From Halapricum salinum (lineage in GTDB: Archaea > Halobacteriota > Halobacteria > Halobacteriales > Haloarculaceae), in contig NZ_CP031310.1 of assembly GCF_004799665.1 (NCBI RefSeq), positions 3,340,887 to 3,404,886 of the forward strand: a stretch of DNA of 64,000 nt, in the 5' to 3' direction. The position numbers and the translations under genes are program-made. Every line of letters starts with the position of its first letter. The stretch's first letter is position 1. The notes below the pieces were generated by a model. The model ran no database searches. It worked only from the letters and a program-made list of their open reading frames with translations, and was not told where the DNA came from. Below are positions 42,814 to 53,360 of the stretch, one piece after another.

Positions 42814-45471
42814 ATGACTGACCTTCCAGACAATTACGACCCGGACGAGCGAGAGGAGTACTGGCGCCAGCAGTGGCAGGAGATGGACGTCTATCACTAC
42901 GACGCGGAGGCGGCCGACCCCGATACTGACTACGTGATCGACACGCCGCCCCCCTATCCGACGGGGAACCTCCACATCGGCAACGCGCTGGGCTGGTGTT
43001 ACATGGATTTCTCGGCGCGCTATCGCCGCTTGCAGGGCCAGGAAGTCCTGTTCCCCCAGGGGTGGGACTGCCACGGGCTCCCGACCGAGGTCAAGGTCGA
43101 GGAGAACGAGGGTATCCACCGGACGGACGTCCCCCGCGACGAGTTCCGCCAGATGTGCATCGAGCACACCGAGGACCAGATCGACGCGATGAAAGAGACG
43201 ATGCACACACTGGGGTTCTCCCAGGACTGGGATCACGAGTACAAGACGATGGATCCCGAGTACTGGGGCACCACTCAGGAGTCGTTCGTCGAGATGGCCG
43301 ACGACGATCTGGTCTACCGGGACGAGCACCCGGTCAACTGGTGTCCGCGCTGTGAGACCGCCATCGCCGACGCCGAGGTCGAGACCGAGGAGGGCGTCGA
43401 GGGAACGCTCTACTACGTCACCTTCGAAGGAGTAGAGAACGACGACATCGAGATCGCCACCACGCGACCCGAACTGCTGGCAGCGTGTGTCTCGATGGCC
43501 GTCTCGCCCGACGACGAGCGCTACGAGGACCGGATCGGCGACACCTTCGAAGTCCCGATCTTCGGCCAGGAGGTCGAACTCATCGCAGACGAGGAAGCCG
43601 ACGCCGAGTTCGGGACCGGCGCGGTGATGATCTGTACATTCGGGGACAAACAGGACGTGAACTGGTGGGCCGAACACGACCTGGACCTCCGAGCAGTCAT
43701 CACCGAGGACGGCCATCTCAACGAGGAAGCCGGCGAGTACGAGGGGCTCTCGATCGAGGAGGCCAAGGAAACCATCGCCGAGGACCTCGACGACGCGGGC
43801 TACCTCAACGACACCGAACCCACCACCCAGAACGTCGGGCAGTGCTGGCGCTGTGATACCCCGATCGAGATCCTGAGCAAGGAACAGTGGTTCGTCGAGG
43901 TCGACGGCGAGGAGATTCTCGACCGTGCCCAGGAGGTCGAGTGGATCCCCGAGCACATGTACGATCGGCTGGAGGACTGGACCGAGGGCATGGAGTGGGA
44001 CTGGGTGATCTCCCGCCAGCGCGTGTTCGCGACGCCGATCCCGGCCTGGTTCTGCGAGGATTGTGGCCACGTCCACGTCGCCGACGCCGACGAACTGCCG
44101 CTCGACCCGACCGACGAAGATCCTGCAGTCGGCGGTTGTCCCGAGTGCGGGTCGACCGAATGGCGCGGCGAAACCGACGTGATGGATACGTGGATGGACT
44201 CCTCTATCACGCCGCTGTTCGTCCGTGACTGGCCCGATTCGGAGTTTTACCCGACGACGCTGCGACCGCAGGGCCACGACATCATCCGGACGTGGGCGTT
44301 CTACACCCTCCTCCGAACGGCGGCACTGGAAGACGAGATCCCCTGGGAGGAGATCCTCATCAACGGGATGGTGTTCGGCGACGACGGCAACAAGATGTCC
44401 AAGTCCAAGGGCAACTTCGTCCAGCCCGAGGAAGTCGTCGAGGAGCACTCGGCCGACGCGTTCCGCCAGGCGATGGCGCTGGCTGGAAAACGCGGCGAGG
44501 ACGTCCAGTTCCAGTGGAAGGAGGTTACCTCCGCGTCGCGGTTCAACACGAAGGTCTGGAACATCACGAAGTTCGCTTCGGGCCACCTCGACGAAGACCG
44601 CGAGCCGCTGGACAACCCCGCCTATCGCGACATCGACCGCTGGATCCTCTCGCGGTGTGCCGAGACCGCCGAAAACGTCGACGAGTACATGGACGACTAC
44701 CGCTTCGACGCCGCCCTGCGCGAGCTTCGGGAGTTCGTCTGGCACGACCTGGCCGACGACTACCTCGAACTCATCAAGGGCCGCCTCTACGAGGGGCGAC
44801 CGGGCGAGCGCGACGCCGCCCGACAGGGCCTCTTCATTACCCTAACTGCCTCGCTGAAGATGCTCGGGCCGTTCGCACCCTTCATCGCCGAAGAGGCCTA
44901 CGACGCCCTGCCGAGCACCGAGGGCAGCGTCCACGCCGCCGAGTGGCCCGAGATCGACCTCCATCCCGAAGAAGTCGAGGACATGGCCGCCGTCGAGCAG
45001 GCCGGCGAGATCATCGTCGACGTCGCCTCGACGATCCGGGGCTGGAAGTCCGACGAAGGAATGGCACTCAACACGGAACTCGACAAGGTCGAGGTCTATC
45101 CCGACGACGCGCCCGAGGAACGCGCCATCGACACCTACGACCTGAGCGAGGCCGTCAACGCCCCCGTCCTCGTCCGCGAGGGCGTCCCGAACGTCGAACT
45201 GGTCCCGGTCGAGGTCGACCCGGACCACTCGGTCATCGGACCGGAGTTCCGCGACAAGGCCGGGCAGGTCGTCGGCGCGCTCGATTCGATGGACCCCGAA
45301 GAAGTCAAGACGCAGGTCGACCGCAACGCCGAGGTCGAGGTCGACATCGGCAGTGAGATTGCTGTGATCCCAGGCGACGCCGTCGATATCGTCGAGGAAC
45401 ACCGCGCGGCCTCAGGCGAGGAGGTCGTCGTGCTCGAATCCGAGACGGCGACGATTCTGGTCTATCGCTGA
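42814..45471 (+). CDS. valS: Valyl-tRNA synthetase
   Basis: 885 residues, class I aminoacyl-tRNA synthetase charging tRNA-Val. HIGH-type motif LHIGN (residues 53-57) after [13 protein letters not shown] at residues 527-531; editing (CP1) domain in the '[20 protein letters not shown]' region; a Cys-rich zinc site (CEDCGH ... CPECGS) near residues 410-445; anticodon-binding domain and short C-terminal helical part. The start [17 protein letters not shown] is normal for archaeal ValS. It carries a leader of about 90 nt, unusual for a haloarchaeal housekeeping gene. Confidence 0.97.
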   Translation: MTDLPDNYDPDEREEYWRQQWQEMDVYHYDAEAADPDTDYVIDTPPPYPTGNLHIGNALGWCYMDFSARYRRLQGQEVLFPQGWDCHGLPTEVKVEENEGIHRTDVPRDEFRQMCIEHTEDQIDAMKETMHTLGFSQDWDHEYKTMDPEYWGTTQESFVEMADDDLVYRDEHPVNWCPRCETAIADAEVETEEGVEGTLYYVTFEGVENDDIEIATTRPELLAACVSMAVSPDDERYEDRIGDTFEVPIFGQEVELIADEEADAEFGTGAVMICTFGDKQDVNWWAEHDLDLRAVITEDGHLNEEAGEYEGLSIEEAKETIAEDLDDAGYLNDTEPTTQNVGQCWRCDTPIEILSKEQWFVEVDGEEILDRAQEVEWIPEHMYDRLEDWTEGMEWDWVISRQRVFATPIPAWFCEDCGHVHVADADELPLDPTDEDPAVGGCPECGSTEWRGETDVMDTWMDSSITPLFVRDWPDSEFYPTTLRPQGHDIIRTWAFYTLLRTAALEDEIPWEEILINGMVFGDDGNKMSKSKGNFVQPEEVVEEHSADAFRQAMALAGKRGEDVQFQWKEVTSASRFNTKVWNITKFASGHLDEDREPLDNPAYRDIDRWILSRCAETAENVDEYMDDYRFDAALRELREFVWHDLADDYLELIKGRLYEGRPGERDAARQGLFITLTASLKMLGPFAPFIAEEAYDALPSTEGSVHAAEWPEIDLHPEEVEDMAAVEQAGEIIVDVASTIRGWKSDEGMALNTELDKVEVYPDDAPEERAIDTYDLSEAVNAPVLVREGVPNVELVPVEVDPDHSVIGPEFRDKAGQVVGALDSMDPEEVKTQVDRNAEVEVDIGSEIAVIPGDAVDIVEEHRAASGEEVVVLESETATILVYR

Positions 45472-46428
45472 TCAGTCCATCCGTTGCAGCCACAACCCAG
45501 GTTCCTCGATCTCGTCGTCACTCGGCAGATTCTCGGGCTGTTCCCACACTTTCCCAGCATACTCGATCCCGCGGGCGTCGGCGACCGAATCGAAGAAGTC
45601 CTTGCCGCGCTCGTACTGGCGGCGTTTCATGCTCAGACCGAGCACTCTCCGAATGAGTTTCTGAACCGGGCCACGGCCCTGGCGGCGTTTTTCGAGTTCC
45701 TCCCGGAGGTCCTCGTACTCGTCGTCGAACGCGCGGTCCATCAGGAGTTCGGCGTAGCCCTCGACGGCGGTCATCGTCGTGTCGAGTTCCCCCAGCGTCT
45801 CGCGGTCGACGTCGCCGTCGGCGAGGCGGTCGACGGCCTGCTCCATCCGGGTTTCGAGGTGGCCCGGCAGCCACGGAGCCGCGCCGAACTCCGCTGCGTG
45901 GGTCACTTCGTGGAAGGCGATCCAGCGCCGGAAGCGGTCGTTGTCCGCGTCGAGCGTGTCGGCGACGCGCTGGATGTTCGGGTGAACGAAGTAGAGGGCG
46001 TGCTCGTCAGCACCGACGCCTTCCGCGAGCAGGAGCGGGTCGTACTGCCCCAGGACGTTCCGTGCGAGAAAGGAGAGTGCGACCGTCATCGTCCCGGAGT
46101 TGATCTTGCGGGCGGCGCTCGGAAACATCCCGACGTGATCCTCCAGGGGGGCCATCACGCGTTCGAAGGTCTCGACGTTGTTGTCGGTCCAGTGGTGGCG
46201 ATTGATGATCTCCACTGTTTCGGGAAGATCGAAATCGATCCCCGAGACCTCTCGGACGCGATTGCGGGCGTCCCGGACGTCCGTGGCGTACCCCTCGCGT
46301 TCGGCGTCGTCGATATCCAGCGACCCGGGGTCTGTCGCGGCCTTCGTCGCCTCGGCCACTGCCGACCAGTCGATCGCGCCGCTGCCGGAAGCACCGGTCA
46401 CGGCGCGCATACTGCGATAGAGTCCCAT
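45472..46428 (-). CDS. Zinc-dependent metalloprotease, DUF2342 (F420-biosynthesis-associated family)
   Basis: 318 residues from the ATG at 46428. Zinc motif HEVTH at residues 173-177, with 'RRWIAFHEVTHAAEFGAAPW' as in DUF2342/TIGR03624 proteins, which are phylogenetically linked with coenzyme F420 producers. A helical C-terminal region follows, including the third-ligand candidate 'TAVEGYAELLMD'. Its stop is immediately adjacent to that of valS (convergent, no gap). Substrate unknown. Confidence 0.82.
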   Translation of the reverse strand: MGLYRSMRAVTGASGSGAIDWSAVAEATKAATDPGSLDIDDAEREGYATDVRDARNRVREVSGIDFDLPETVEIINRHHWTDNNVETFERVMAPLEDHVGMFPSAARKINSGTMTVALSFLARNVLGQYDPLLLAEGVGADEHALYFVHPNIQRVADTLDADNDRFRRWIAFHEVTHAAEFGAAPWLPGHLETRMEQAVDRLADGDVDRETLGELDTTMTAVEGYAELLMDRAFDDEYEDLREELEKRRQGRGPVQKLIRRVLGLSMKRRQYERGKDFFDSVADARGIEYAGKVWEQPENLPSDDEIEEPGLWLQRMD

Positions 46429-46503
46429 GCACCTCGCTAAGCCAGCGGTGCACATAGGGTTTCTCCCCCAGGGGGCGTCCAGTGGTACTATCGGGCGACT
46501 GGG

Positions 46504-46776
46504 TTAGGCCTCGCTTTCGCTGCCGAGTCGCTTCTTGAGGATGATCGCAAGCACGACCAGCCCGAGGATCAGGATCAGCGGAGCCAGCGAGATTGTCGTC
46601 TCCTCGTCTTCGTCTTCGATCTCGACTGCTTCCACGTCCGACTCGTCGGCTTCGTCGCGCTCGCCAGTCGTCACGGTACTGAACGGCAGCGCAGTCACGG
46701 CGTCGGCGGTCGCTTGGGCTGTCCCGTCGATGTCGGCGTCGTCGAGGTGGATTTCGAGGAAGGTGAACTTCGGCAT
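46504..46776 (-). CDS. Small protein with a C-terminal membrane anchor
   Basis: 90 residues: a short N-terminal beta-like segment (MPKFTFLEIHLDD), a Ser/Asp/Glu-rich middle, and one hydrophobic helix near the C-terminus (about residues 63-81, LAPLILILGLVVLAIIL) followed by KKRLGSESEA. Haloarchaeal proteins of this design are anchored with the acidic part outside or inside depending on orientation; no function recognised. Confidence 0.65.
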   Translation of the reverse strand: MPKFTFLEIHLDDADIDGTAQATADAVTALPFSTVTTGERDEADESDVEAVEIEDEDEETTISLAPLILILGLVVLAIILKKRLGSESEA

Positions 46777-46816
46777 GGACCAAAGTTCGACGAGCGAGCG
46801 TATAGTCGTTGTCCTG

Positions 46817-47251
46817 TCACTCGACGATCACGGTTCCGATCATGTCCTGATTGACGTGTGGACCACAGACGTAGGTGTACTCGCCGGCCGTCTCGAAGGT
46901 GTGCTCGAAGACTTCACCAGGGTCGACGGGTTCGTACGCGCTGCCGTCCGCAGACATCGTTCCGAAGGGGTCGGCACCCTCCGGAATCGAGACTATGTCA
47001 GGGAACATCTCCGGATAGGCACAGACGTTGTGGCCACCTGACTCGAACTCCCAGGTGACAGTCTCACCGACGGCAATGGTGATCTCGTCGGGTTCGAACG
47101 CGTAGTTTACCGCGGAGACTGTGTTCCCGTCACCGCCGCCGTTTCCGTTGCCGCCGCCGTCTCCGCCACACCCTGCGAGAGCCGCGCCTGCGAGCACGCC
47201 GCCTGTCGATCGGAGTAGGGTTCGTCTATCGAGGGCTTTGTCGTGGGCCAT
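46817..47251 (-). CDS. Halocyanin-type blue copper lipoprotein
   Basis: 144 residues from the ATG at 47251; the longer frame crosses the divergent promoter. Tat motif DRRTLLRSTGG and lipobox LAGC (Cys28), then a Gly/Asn-rich linker and a cupredoxin domain. Copper ligands: His in GGHNV, Cys in TYVCGPH, His two residues later, and Met in QDMIG. It is a membrane-anchored electron carrier on the outer face of the membrane. Divergent from the YdjM-like gene. Confidence 0.93.
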   Translation of the reverse strand: MAHDKALDRRTLLRSTGGVLAGAALAGCGGDGGGNGNGGGDGNTVSAVNYAFEPDEITIAVGETVTWEFESGGHNVCAYPEMFPDIVSIPEGADPFGTMSADGSAYEPVDPGEVFEHTFETAGEYTYVCGPHVNQDMIGTVIVE

Positions 47252-47369
47252 GTATAGCCTAGCGTCTTCACACGCATAAGCCGCCGGGCAAACACGTTCG
47301 CAGAATCGCAAGACGGGTGTCAGACATCGGGGAAACGTTTGTGCGCTTGCAGTCCAACGGTGGACGTAG

Positions 47370-47894
47370 ATGAACAAGCGCGGGCACGTGCTGAACGCAG
47401 TGCTATTGAGTATCGGGATCGGGTACATCATCCAGCCGTCCGGTGACGTCGAGACCTTCCGCACGATCGCCGAGGTGTCGGTGCCGATCGTCCTCGGGGC
47501 ACTGTTCCCGGACGTCGACACCGCCTTCGGCAAGCACCGCAAGACTCTGCACAATCTGCTCGTGCTCGGGGTCGTCCTCGCCTATCCGATCTACTTCGAC
47601 AACCTCCAGTTCGTCTGGATCGGCGTCGTCACCCACTACGTATTGGACGTGTTCGGCTCGAAACGCGGGATCGCACTGTTCTACCCGCTGTGGGACGAGG
47701 AGTTCGGCCTGCCGATCGGTGTGAACGTCTCCAGCAAGTGGGCCGACGCGATGATGCTCTCGGTCACGGCCTTCGAACTCGCCGTCGCCGCGTTCATCGT
47801 CTACGTCCTGCCGGCCGAGATCCAGGCCCAGGGCCAGCAGGCCGTGGGCCTCCGGGCAGTCGAGGGACTCCAGCAGGTCGTCGTCTTCTTGTAG
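47370..47894 (+). CDS. YdjM-family (PF04307-like) membrane metal-dependent hydrolase
   Basis: 174 residues. The family's conserved motifs are seen: HVLNAVLLSIG at the N-terminus, 'GALFPDVDTAFGKHRKTLHN' (metal-binding Asp/His) and THYVLDVF. Three or four membrane helices; the C-terminal 'QQAVGLRAVEGLQQVVVFL' is short. These proteins are annotated as inner-membrane hydrolases; substrate unknown. Confidence 0.82.
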   Translation: MNKRGHVLNAVLLSIGIGYIIQPSGDVETFRTIAEVSVPIVLGALFPDVDTAFGKHRKTLHNLLVLGVVLAYPIYFDNLQFVWIGVVTHYVLDVFGSKRGIALFYPLWDEEFGLPIGVNVSSKWADAMMLSVTAFELAVAAFIVYVLPAEIQAQGQQAVGLRAVEGLQQVVVFL

Positions 47895-47982
47895 GGACTC
47901 GTTGCCGGGGGGAGGAACTGCACGGCGAGACACACTGGTCCCCATCACGGCGTTTATCAGGCCACGTCTCCGACGAACGAGC

Positions 47983-49839
47983 ATGGAAATCGTACCGGAC
48001 ACGAGCGTGGTCATCGACGGCCGCGTGTCCGAGCAGATCGCAGACGGCGAGTTCGCCGGCGCGACTGTCGTCGTCCCCGAGGCAGTCGTCGGTGAACTCG
48101 AAGCCCAGGCCAACGACGGCCGCCAGCAGGGGTGGGACGGGCTCGAAGAACTCCAGAAACTCGCCGACCTCCACGACGCCGGAGACGTCGCCGTCGAGTA
48201 CGTGGGTCGTCGTCCCGACGCTATCGAGAAGCGCGAGGCCGGCGAGGGCCAGATCGACGCCCTCATCCGCGATCTCGCACAGGACCGCGACGCCACGCTC
48301 GTCACGAGCGACGTCGTCCAGAGCGAGGTCGCCCGCGCGAAGGGGCTGGAGGTCGTCTACCTCGAACCCCACGGCAGAGACGTCGAACGTCTCGAAATCG
48401 AAAACTTCTTCGACGAGTCGACGATGAGCCTCCACCTCAAAGTGGGGGTCGCCCCGAAGGCAAAGCGCGGGGACATCGGCGACATGCACTACCAGACGAT
48501 TCGCGACGAACCCGCCGACGAGGCCGAACTGAAAGAGTACGCCCACGAGATCGAGGAGGGCGCACGCGCCAGCCCGGACGGGTTCATCGAGATCGACGAA
48601 CCCGGCATGAGCATCGTTCAGTTCCGCCAGTACCGCATCGCCATCGCCCGACCCCCGTTCTCGGACGCGCTGGAAATCACGGCGGTTCGGCCGATCGTCA
48701 AGACCGATCTCGACGACTACGAGTACGCCGACGAACTCCGGGATCGCCTCGCGGAACGACAGCGCGGCGTCCTCATCTCGGGGTCACCCGGCGCGGGGAA
48801 ATCGACGTTCGCCCAGGCCGTCGCGGAGTTCCTGAACGACAGCGACTACGCCGTCAAGACGATGGAGAAGCCGCGGGACCTCCAGGTCGGTTCGGACATC
48901 ACCCAGTACACTGCGCTGGGCGGGAGTATGGAGAAGACCGCCGACTCCCTGCTGATGGTCCGGCCCGACTACACCATCTACGACGAAGTGCGAAAGACCG
49001 ACGACTTCGAGGTGTTCGCGGACATGCGCCTCGCAGGCGTCGGGATGATCGGCGTCGTCCACGCGACCCGTGCCATCGACGCCCTCCAGCGCCTCGTGGG
49101 TCGGGTCGAACTGGGGATGATCCCCCAGATCGTCGACACCGTCGTCTATATCGAGGCCGGCGAGATCGCCAAAGTCTACGACGTCAACACCGAGGTCAAG
49201 GTCCCCGAGGGCCTGATGGAAGAGGACCTCGCCCGGCCCGTCATCACGATCGAGGACTTCGAGACCGGCCGGCCGGAGTACGAGATCTACACCTTCAACC
49301 GTCAGGTCGTGACGGTTCCGCTGACCGAGGGCGACAGCGACGAGAGCGGCGTCGATCGGATCGCTCGCCAGGAGATCCAGCGCGAGATCCGGTCGGTCGC
49401 GGACGGCCACGTCGAAGTCGAACTTCAGGGGAGCAATCGGGCGGTCGTCTGGGTCGAACAGCACGACATCAGCCACGTCATCGGCAAGGGCGGCGGCCGC
49501 ATCTCGGACATCGAGAACCGCCTGGGCATCGAGATCGACGTCCGAACGTTCGACGAGCGCCCCGGCGGCGAGTCCGGCTCCAGCGGCGGCGGCGGGCAGT
49601 CGGCCCCGACGACAGCGCAGGGTGACGTCGTGACGCCCGAGATCACCTCTCGGCACGTGATCGTGCCGGCCCACGACTACACAGGAGAGACCGTCGAGGT
49701 CCAGGCCGACGGCGAGTACCTCTTTACCGCGACCGTCTCACGCGGCGGCGAAATCCAGGTCTCCCGTGGAAGTGCGATCGCCGAGGAACTCGAACAGGCA
49801 GTCGACCGTGGCAAGCAGATCAGCGTCGTGCCGTCCTGA
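47983..49839 (+). CDS. PIN domain-ATPase-KH fusion protein
   Basis: 618 residues from the ATG at 47983. The N-terminal PIN domain (1 to about 135: IVPDTSVVIDGRVSEQI, acidic nuclease residues, 'DATLVTSDVVQSEVARAKG') is followed by a T2SS/PilT-like ATPase with Walker A GSPGAGKST near residue 267. A KH domain (about 490-515, 'HVIGKGGGRISDIENRLG') and a small C-terminal beta domain separated by a Ser/Gly linker complete it. The domain set suggests an RNA-binding, ATP-driven nuclease conserved in archaea (family knowledge); its substrate is not established. Transcribed alone. Confidence 0.92.
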   Translation: MEIVPDTSVVIDGRVSEQIADGEFAGATVVVPEAVVGELEAQANDGRQQGWDGLEELQKLADLHDAGDVAVEYVGRRPDAIEKREAGEGQIDALIRDLAQDRDATLVTSDVVQSEVARAKGLEVVYLEPHGRDVERLEIENFFDESTMSLHLKVGVAPKAKRGDIGDMHYQTIRDEPADEAELKEYAHEIEEGARASPDGFIEIDEPGMSIVQFRQYRIAIARPPFSDALEITAVRPIVKTDLDDYEYADELRDRLAERQRGVLISGSPGAGKSTFAQAVAEFLNDSDYAVKTMEKPRDLQVGSDITQYTALGGSMEKTADSLLMVRPDYTIYDEVRKTDDFEVFADMRLAGVGMIGVVHATRAIDALQRLVGRVELGMIPQIVDTVVYIEAGEIAKVYDVNTEVKVPEGLMEEDLARPVITIEDFETGRPEYEIYTFNRQVVTVPLTEGDSDESGVDRIARQEIQREIRSVADGHVEVELQGSNRAVVWVEQHDISHVIGKGGGRISDIENRLGIEIDVRTFDERPGGESGSSGGGGQSAPTTAQGDVVTPEITSRHVIVPAHDYTGETVEVQADGEYLFTATVSRGGEIQVSRGSAIAEELEQAVDRGKQISVVPS

Positions 49840-49855
49840 CGGCCCCGTCGGTCAG

Positions 49856-52738
49856 TCAGTCCGGTCGCTCGAACGTCAGGCGGAAGGTCGCGCCACCGCG
49901 GTCGTTGTCTTCGACGGTGATATCGCCGCCGTATGACGACATGATTTCGCTCACGAGGTAGAGCCCGAACCCGGATCCGGGGTCGTGGAAATCCCTGGAA
50001 TTCCGGTCGAAGGCCGCCGCTTTTTGATCGTCCGGAATTCCGGGGCCGTTGTCTGCGACCGTCACTTCGACGCAGGTGTCGCCGACGGTCGCGTCGATCC
50101 ATATCTGTGGATTCGGATCTGGATTGTGCTGGACGGCATTGAGCAGAATGTTGTCCAACAGCTCACCCAGCAGCTCGTCGGCGGCGACGTCGACCGAGGG
50201 AAGTGATTCGAGATGATACTCGGCGTCGGAATAGGTTCGCTGGGCACCCACGACGCGTGATTCGAGGACGTCGTCGAGCGGTCGCGGTTCGAGTTCCTGC
50301 TCACCGCCCCGACCGATCACGTTCGTCACCTTCCGCACCGTCTGGACGAAGTCGATCATCTCCTGGGTGCGATCAGTCGCGACCGCCAGGTCGTCGTGAA
50401 CCTCGTAGTCGACTCGACCGTCGAGCAGGTCCAGCCGCGCATTGACGACGTTGAGGCTGTTGAGCATGTTGTGCCTGAGTAGCCGATTCATGAACTCCAG
50501 CCGATTGCGCTCGCGCTGGAGTTCGCGGTCGCGCTCGACGGAGGAGAGGGCGTACGCGAGAATCGAACCCAACCGTCTGAGGGCGTCGCGCTCCTCGTCG
50601 TCGAAGGCACTGACGCGACCGGAGTAGACGTTGAGCGTCCCGTGTATCTCGCCGTCGGCGATCGGGATCGACGCCGAGGCGCGATAGCCGTGGGTCTCGG
50701 CGTGCTCGCGCCAGTGTTCGTAGCGCGGATCGGTCGTGACGTCCTGAACGACCTGCATGTCGCCCGTCTCGTGGGCGACGGCCGTCGGTCCTGGGTCGCC
50801 TGTGGAGTCGTCGATAGCGAGGTCCAGATCGTCGAGATAGTCCTCGACACCGGCTTCTGCGTCGACGACGACGTCACCGCCGTCAACACTGCCGACCCAG
50901 GCGAACTCGAAGGAGTCCGAAGCTGCCAGCCGATCACAGACCAACTGCTGAATCTCGTCTTTCGAGGAGAGGCCGAACATCGACTCGGCGAGGCTGTGGA
51001 CCAGCGAGTTGATGTCGTTGAGTGCGGCCAGTCTGTCGCGGCGGTCGCGAAGTTCGACTTCGTCCTGGTGGCGTTCGATAGCTGCCGCGAGGATGTTCGC
51101 CACCGACTGAACGAAGTTGACGTCGTATTCGCTGAAAACCTTCTCGTCAGTGTCGTGCGCGCCGAGGATCCCCCAGGGATCGTCGACGGGGCCGACGATC
51201 GTCGACACGCCGCTGGTCACGTCGTGGTCTCGCAGGAGATCCGGGCCGCTGAATCGCGTCTCGGCGTCGAGATCGGAGACGACGATCGGTTCGTCGCTCG
51301 CCAGCGTATGCGCGGCCTGGGAACCGTCGTCGATGGCCGAGACGGTCCCCGAGCCGACCACATCTTCGTCCCAGCCGACACCCTGGCGCAGCAACAGTTG
51401 CTCGCCCGCCTCATCGAGGTCGAGCACCTTGCAGTAGTCGGTGTCGAGCGTCTCGGCGACGAGCCGAGCCGCGTCGGCCATCAACTGATCGATGTCGTGG
51501 TTGGTCAGCACGAGTTTGCCGAACTCCGTGACACCCTCCTGCTGGACGATCCGCTTGCGGAGTCGCTGTTCGTCTTCGACGCGGTCGAGTGCGGCCGCGA
51601 CGTTCGTCGCGATGACCTCGACGAGCTGTCGCATCTGGTCGTCGAAGGCCGCGCGGTCGGCAGCGACGGCCCCGAGGACGCCCCCATCCCCGACCGGAGC
51701 GGCCACCGCCGACTTGACCGGGGATCGCTCGGACGGTTGTTCGTACTGGGGCACGTCTCGGACGTCCGGGAAGTAGCGGGCCTCTCGGGTTTCGAAGACC
51801 AGGCCGGTGACGCTGCCCTCGCCTGGTGTGACCGCGTAGAACTCGACGTCGAGGATATCGGACGGGTCGTCGACTACTGGCGGCCCGAGCACGTCACGAG
51901 CTTCGTCGTACCCGAAATACAGCGAGGCTGGAGCGTCCAATACCTCTCGCAGGGCGTCTGTCGCGATGTCGACGACCTCCTCGCTCGATTCGGCCCGAAC
52001 AAGGTTCCGACTGATCTCGTGCAACTCAACCAGCCGTCGCTCGAACTGCTTGCGCTCTGAGATGTCCCGGACGACGCCGACCCGGTCGCCATCCGGAAGC
52101 ATCGAGAACGTCGCCTCGGCGTCGATCTCGGTGCCGTCGTTGCGCTCGATCGTCGCTTCGAGGGTAGCCGTTTCGCGCGTCCCCGCGCGCAGTTCGGCTT
52201 CGAGTTCGGCCGCCTGTTGTGCAGTGTCTGTATCGACGACCGTCGAGACGTGCGAGCCGAGGAGTTGCCCGCGATCGTAGCCGAGCAGCTCCGTGTACGC
52301 GTCGTTGACGAGTGTGAACGTCCCGTCTTCGTCGACGGCGTAGACACCGTCGTCCATCGTCTCGAAGATCCGTTCGTACTGTTCGAGGTCGCGTTCGCGC
52401 TCGACACGGTCGGTTACGTCACGGAAGTACACCGACAGCCCCGTCTCCGAGGGGTAGGCGGTGACCTCCACCCAGATCGAAAGCGGCGCGTAATACTCCT
52501 CGAAGGAGACCGGTTCCTGTGTCTCCATCGCCCGCTCGTATTCCTCCTGAAAGGTCGTCCCAGCGGCAGGTTCGAACGCTTCCCAGACGTTCTCGCCGAG
52601 GACGTGTTGGCGGTCGACGTTCAGCAGGTCTTCGGCCTGTTCGTTGAGATAGGTGAACCGCCACTGTTCGTCGAGCGCGAAGAAGGCGTCGTCGATCCGT
52701 TCGAGTACCTCAGTCGCTGTCGCATGTACGTTAGTCAT
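49856..52738 (-). CDS. PAS-PAS-GAF-GAF-GAF sensor histidine kinase
   Basis: 960 residues from the ATG at 52738; no membrane segments, so cytoplasmic. Two PAS domains (about 1-115 and 116-240), three GAF domains (about 262-410, 415-570, 590-735), then the kinase: H-box in LLRHNMLNSLNVV near residue 755, N-box LLDNILLNAVQHN, G1 DNGPGIPD, G2 GSGFGLYLV. A minus-strand TTTATAAC near 52893-52900 gives it its own promoter with a long leader. The upstream same-strand gene is a truncated receiver domain. Confidence 0.92.
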   Translation of the reverse strand: MTNVHATATEVLERIDDAFFALDEQWRFTYLNEQAEDLLNVDRQHVLGENVWEAFEPAAGTTFQEEYERAMETQEPVSFEEYYAPLSIWVEVTAYPSETGLSVYFRDVTDRVERERDLEQYERIFETMDDGVYAVDEDGTFTLVNDAYTELLGYDRGQLLGSHVSTVVDTDTAQQAAELEAELRAGTRETATLEATIERNDGTEIDAEATFSMLPDGDRVGVVRDISERKQFERRLVELHEISRNLVRAESSEEVVDIATDALREVLDAPASLYFGYDEARDVLGPPVVDDPSDILDVEFYAVTPGEGSVTGLVFETREARYFPDVRDVPQYEQPSERSPVKSAVAAPVGDGGVLGAVAADRAAFDDQMRQLVEVIATNVAAALDRVEDEQRLRKRIVQQEGVTEFGKLVLTNHDIDQLMADAARLVAETLDTDYCKVLDLDEAGEQLLLRQGVGWDEDVVGSGTVSAIDDGSQAAHTLASDEPIVVSDLDAETRFSGPDLLRDHDVTSGVSTIVGPVDDPWGILGAHDTDEKVFSEYDVNFVQSVANILAAAIERHQDEVELRDRRDRLAALNDINSLVHSLAESMFGLSSKDEIQQLVCDRLAASDSFEFAWVGSVDGGDVVVDAEAGVEDYLDDLDLAIDDSTGDPGPTAVAHETGDMQVVQDVTTDPRYEHWREHAETHGYRASASIPIADGEIHGTLNVYSGRVSAFDDEERDALRRLGSILAYALSSVERDRELQRERNRLEFMNRLLRHNMLNSLNVVNARLDLLDGRVDYEVHDDLAVATDRTQEMIDFVQTVRKVTNVIGRGGEQELEPRPLDDVLESRVVGAQRTYSDAEYHLESLPSVDVAADELLGELLDNILLNAVQHNPDPNPQIWIDATVGDTCVEVTVADNGPGIPDDQKAAAFDRNSRDFHDPGSGFGLYLVSEIMSSYGGDITVEDNDRGGATFRLTFERPD

Positions 52739-52942
52739 TGTGGCGCGTCGAGTCGATAGCACCAACAGGCCGATCGCTCGGTTCGACAGCTGTCTCACTG
52801 GGACGCCCACCGCGGCGAATCGACGGATTCCGATCGATTTCGATTTCAGCAACTCCCATGCCGGAAATTGTAGAATTCTTGTGTTGCAGATGTTATAAAA
52901 CTCGTGGTCACCCCAACGACAGCGACCTGACGAGGCTCTCGA

Positions 52943-53266
52943 TCACGGACTGATCGGGAGCGAGGTACTCGCTATCGCGTCGATCGTTTCGAGGAGTTCG
53001 TCACGGCTCACTGGTTTCGTGAGGTAATAGTCGTACGTGTTCGCGTCGAGGTTGTCGTCCTGCTGGAGCGCACTGGCGATCACGACGAGACAGTCTGGGT
53101 AGGTCGACGCGCTCACCCGAGCGACTTCATCGCCGCTGGTCTCGGGCATCCGTCGATCGAGGATTGCGACGACGGTGGAGTCGTCGAGTCGGTCGAGCGC
53201 TTCGTCGCCGTCGGTGGCTGTCCGGGCCGTCACCTCCTGGACGCTCGTGAGCCACCGGTCGTACAT
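52943..53266 (-). CDS. Receiver-domain protein lacking the N-terminal acidic pocket
   Basis: 107 residues. The phospho-acceptor Asp is in VVAILDRRMPETSGDEV and the Lys of the switch region in YYLTKPVSRDELL, matching HalX-type response regulators. However, the protein starts in the first helix (MYDRWL), so the first strand with the acidic pair (VLVVDDE) is missing. Extending upstream in frame gives 10 more codons, then a TGA at 53297-53299. No C-terminal output or HalX domain is present. It is either a degraded gene or a phosphorylation-deficient partner of the downstream kinase. Confidence 0.6.
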   Translation of the reverse strand: MYDRWLTSVQEVTARTATDGDEALDRLDDSTVVAILDRRMPETSGDEVARVSASTYPDCLVVIASALQQDDNLDANTYDYYLTKPVSRDELLETIDAIASTSLPISP

Positions 53267-53360
53267 CTCGAGGGATGGAAATTTGATACGTTCTGGTCAA
53301 TCGAAACTCACGACGGTCGTGGGCGGCGTTTTATTGGCCTGCGGGATATTGCTCTCGGGT

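Noticed and set aside
42721-44745. 674-codon open frame on the minus strand opposite valS
   Set aside because: It is antisense to a full-length, motif-complete ValS; its composition (very Val/Leu/Asp-rich, no domain) is the usual mirror of GC-rich halophile coding sequence.
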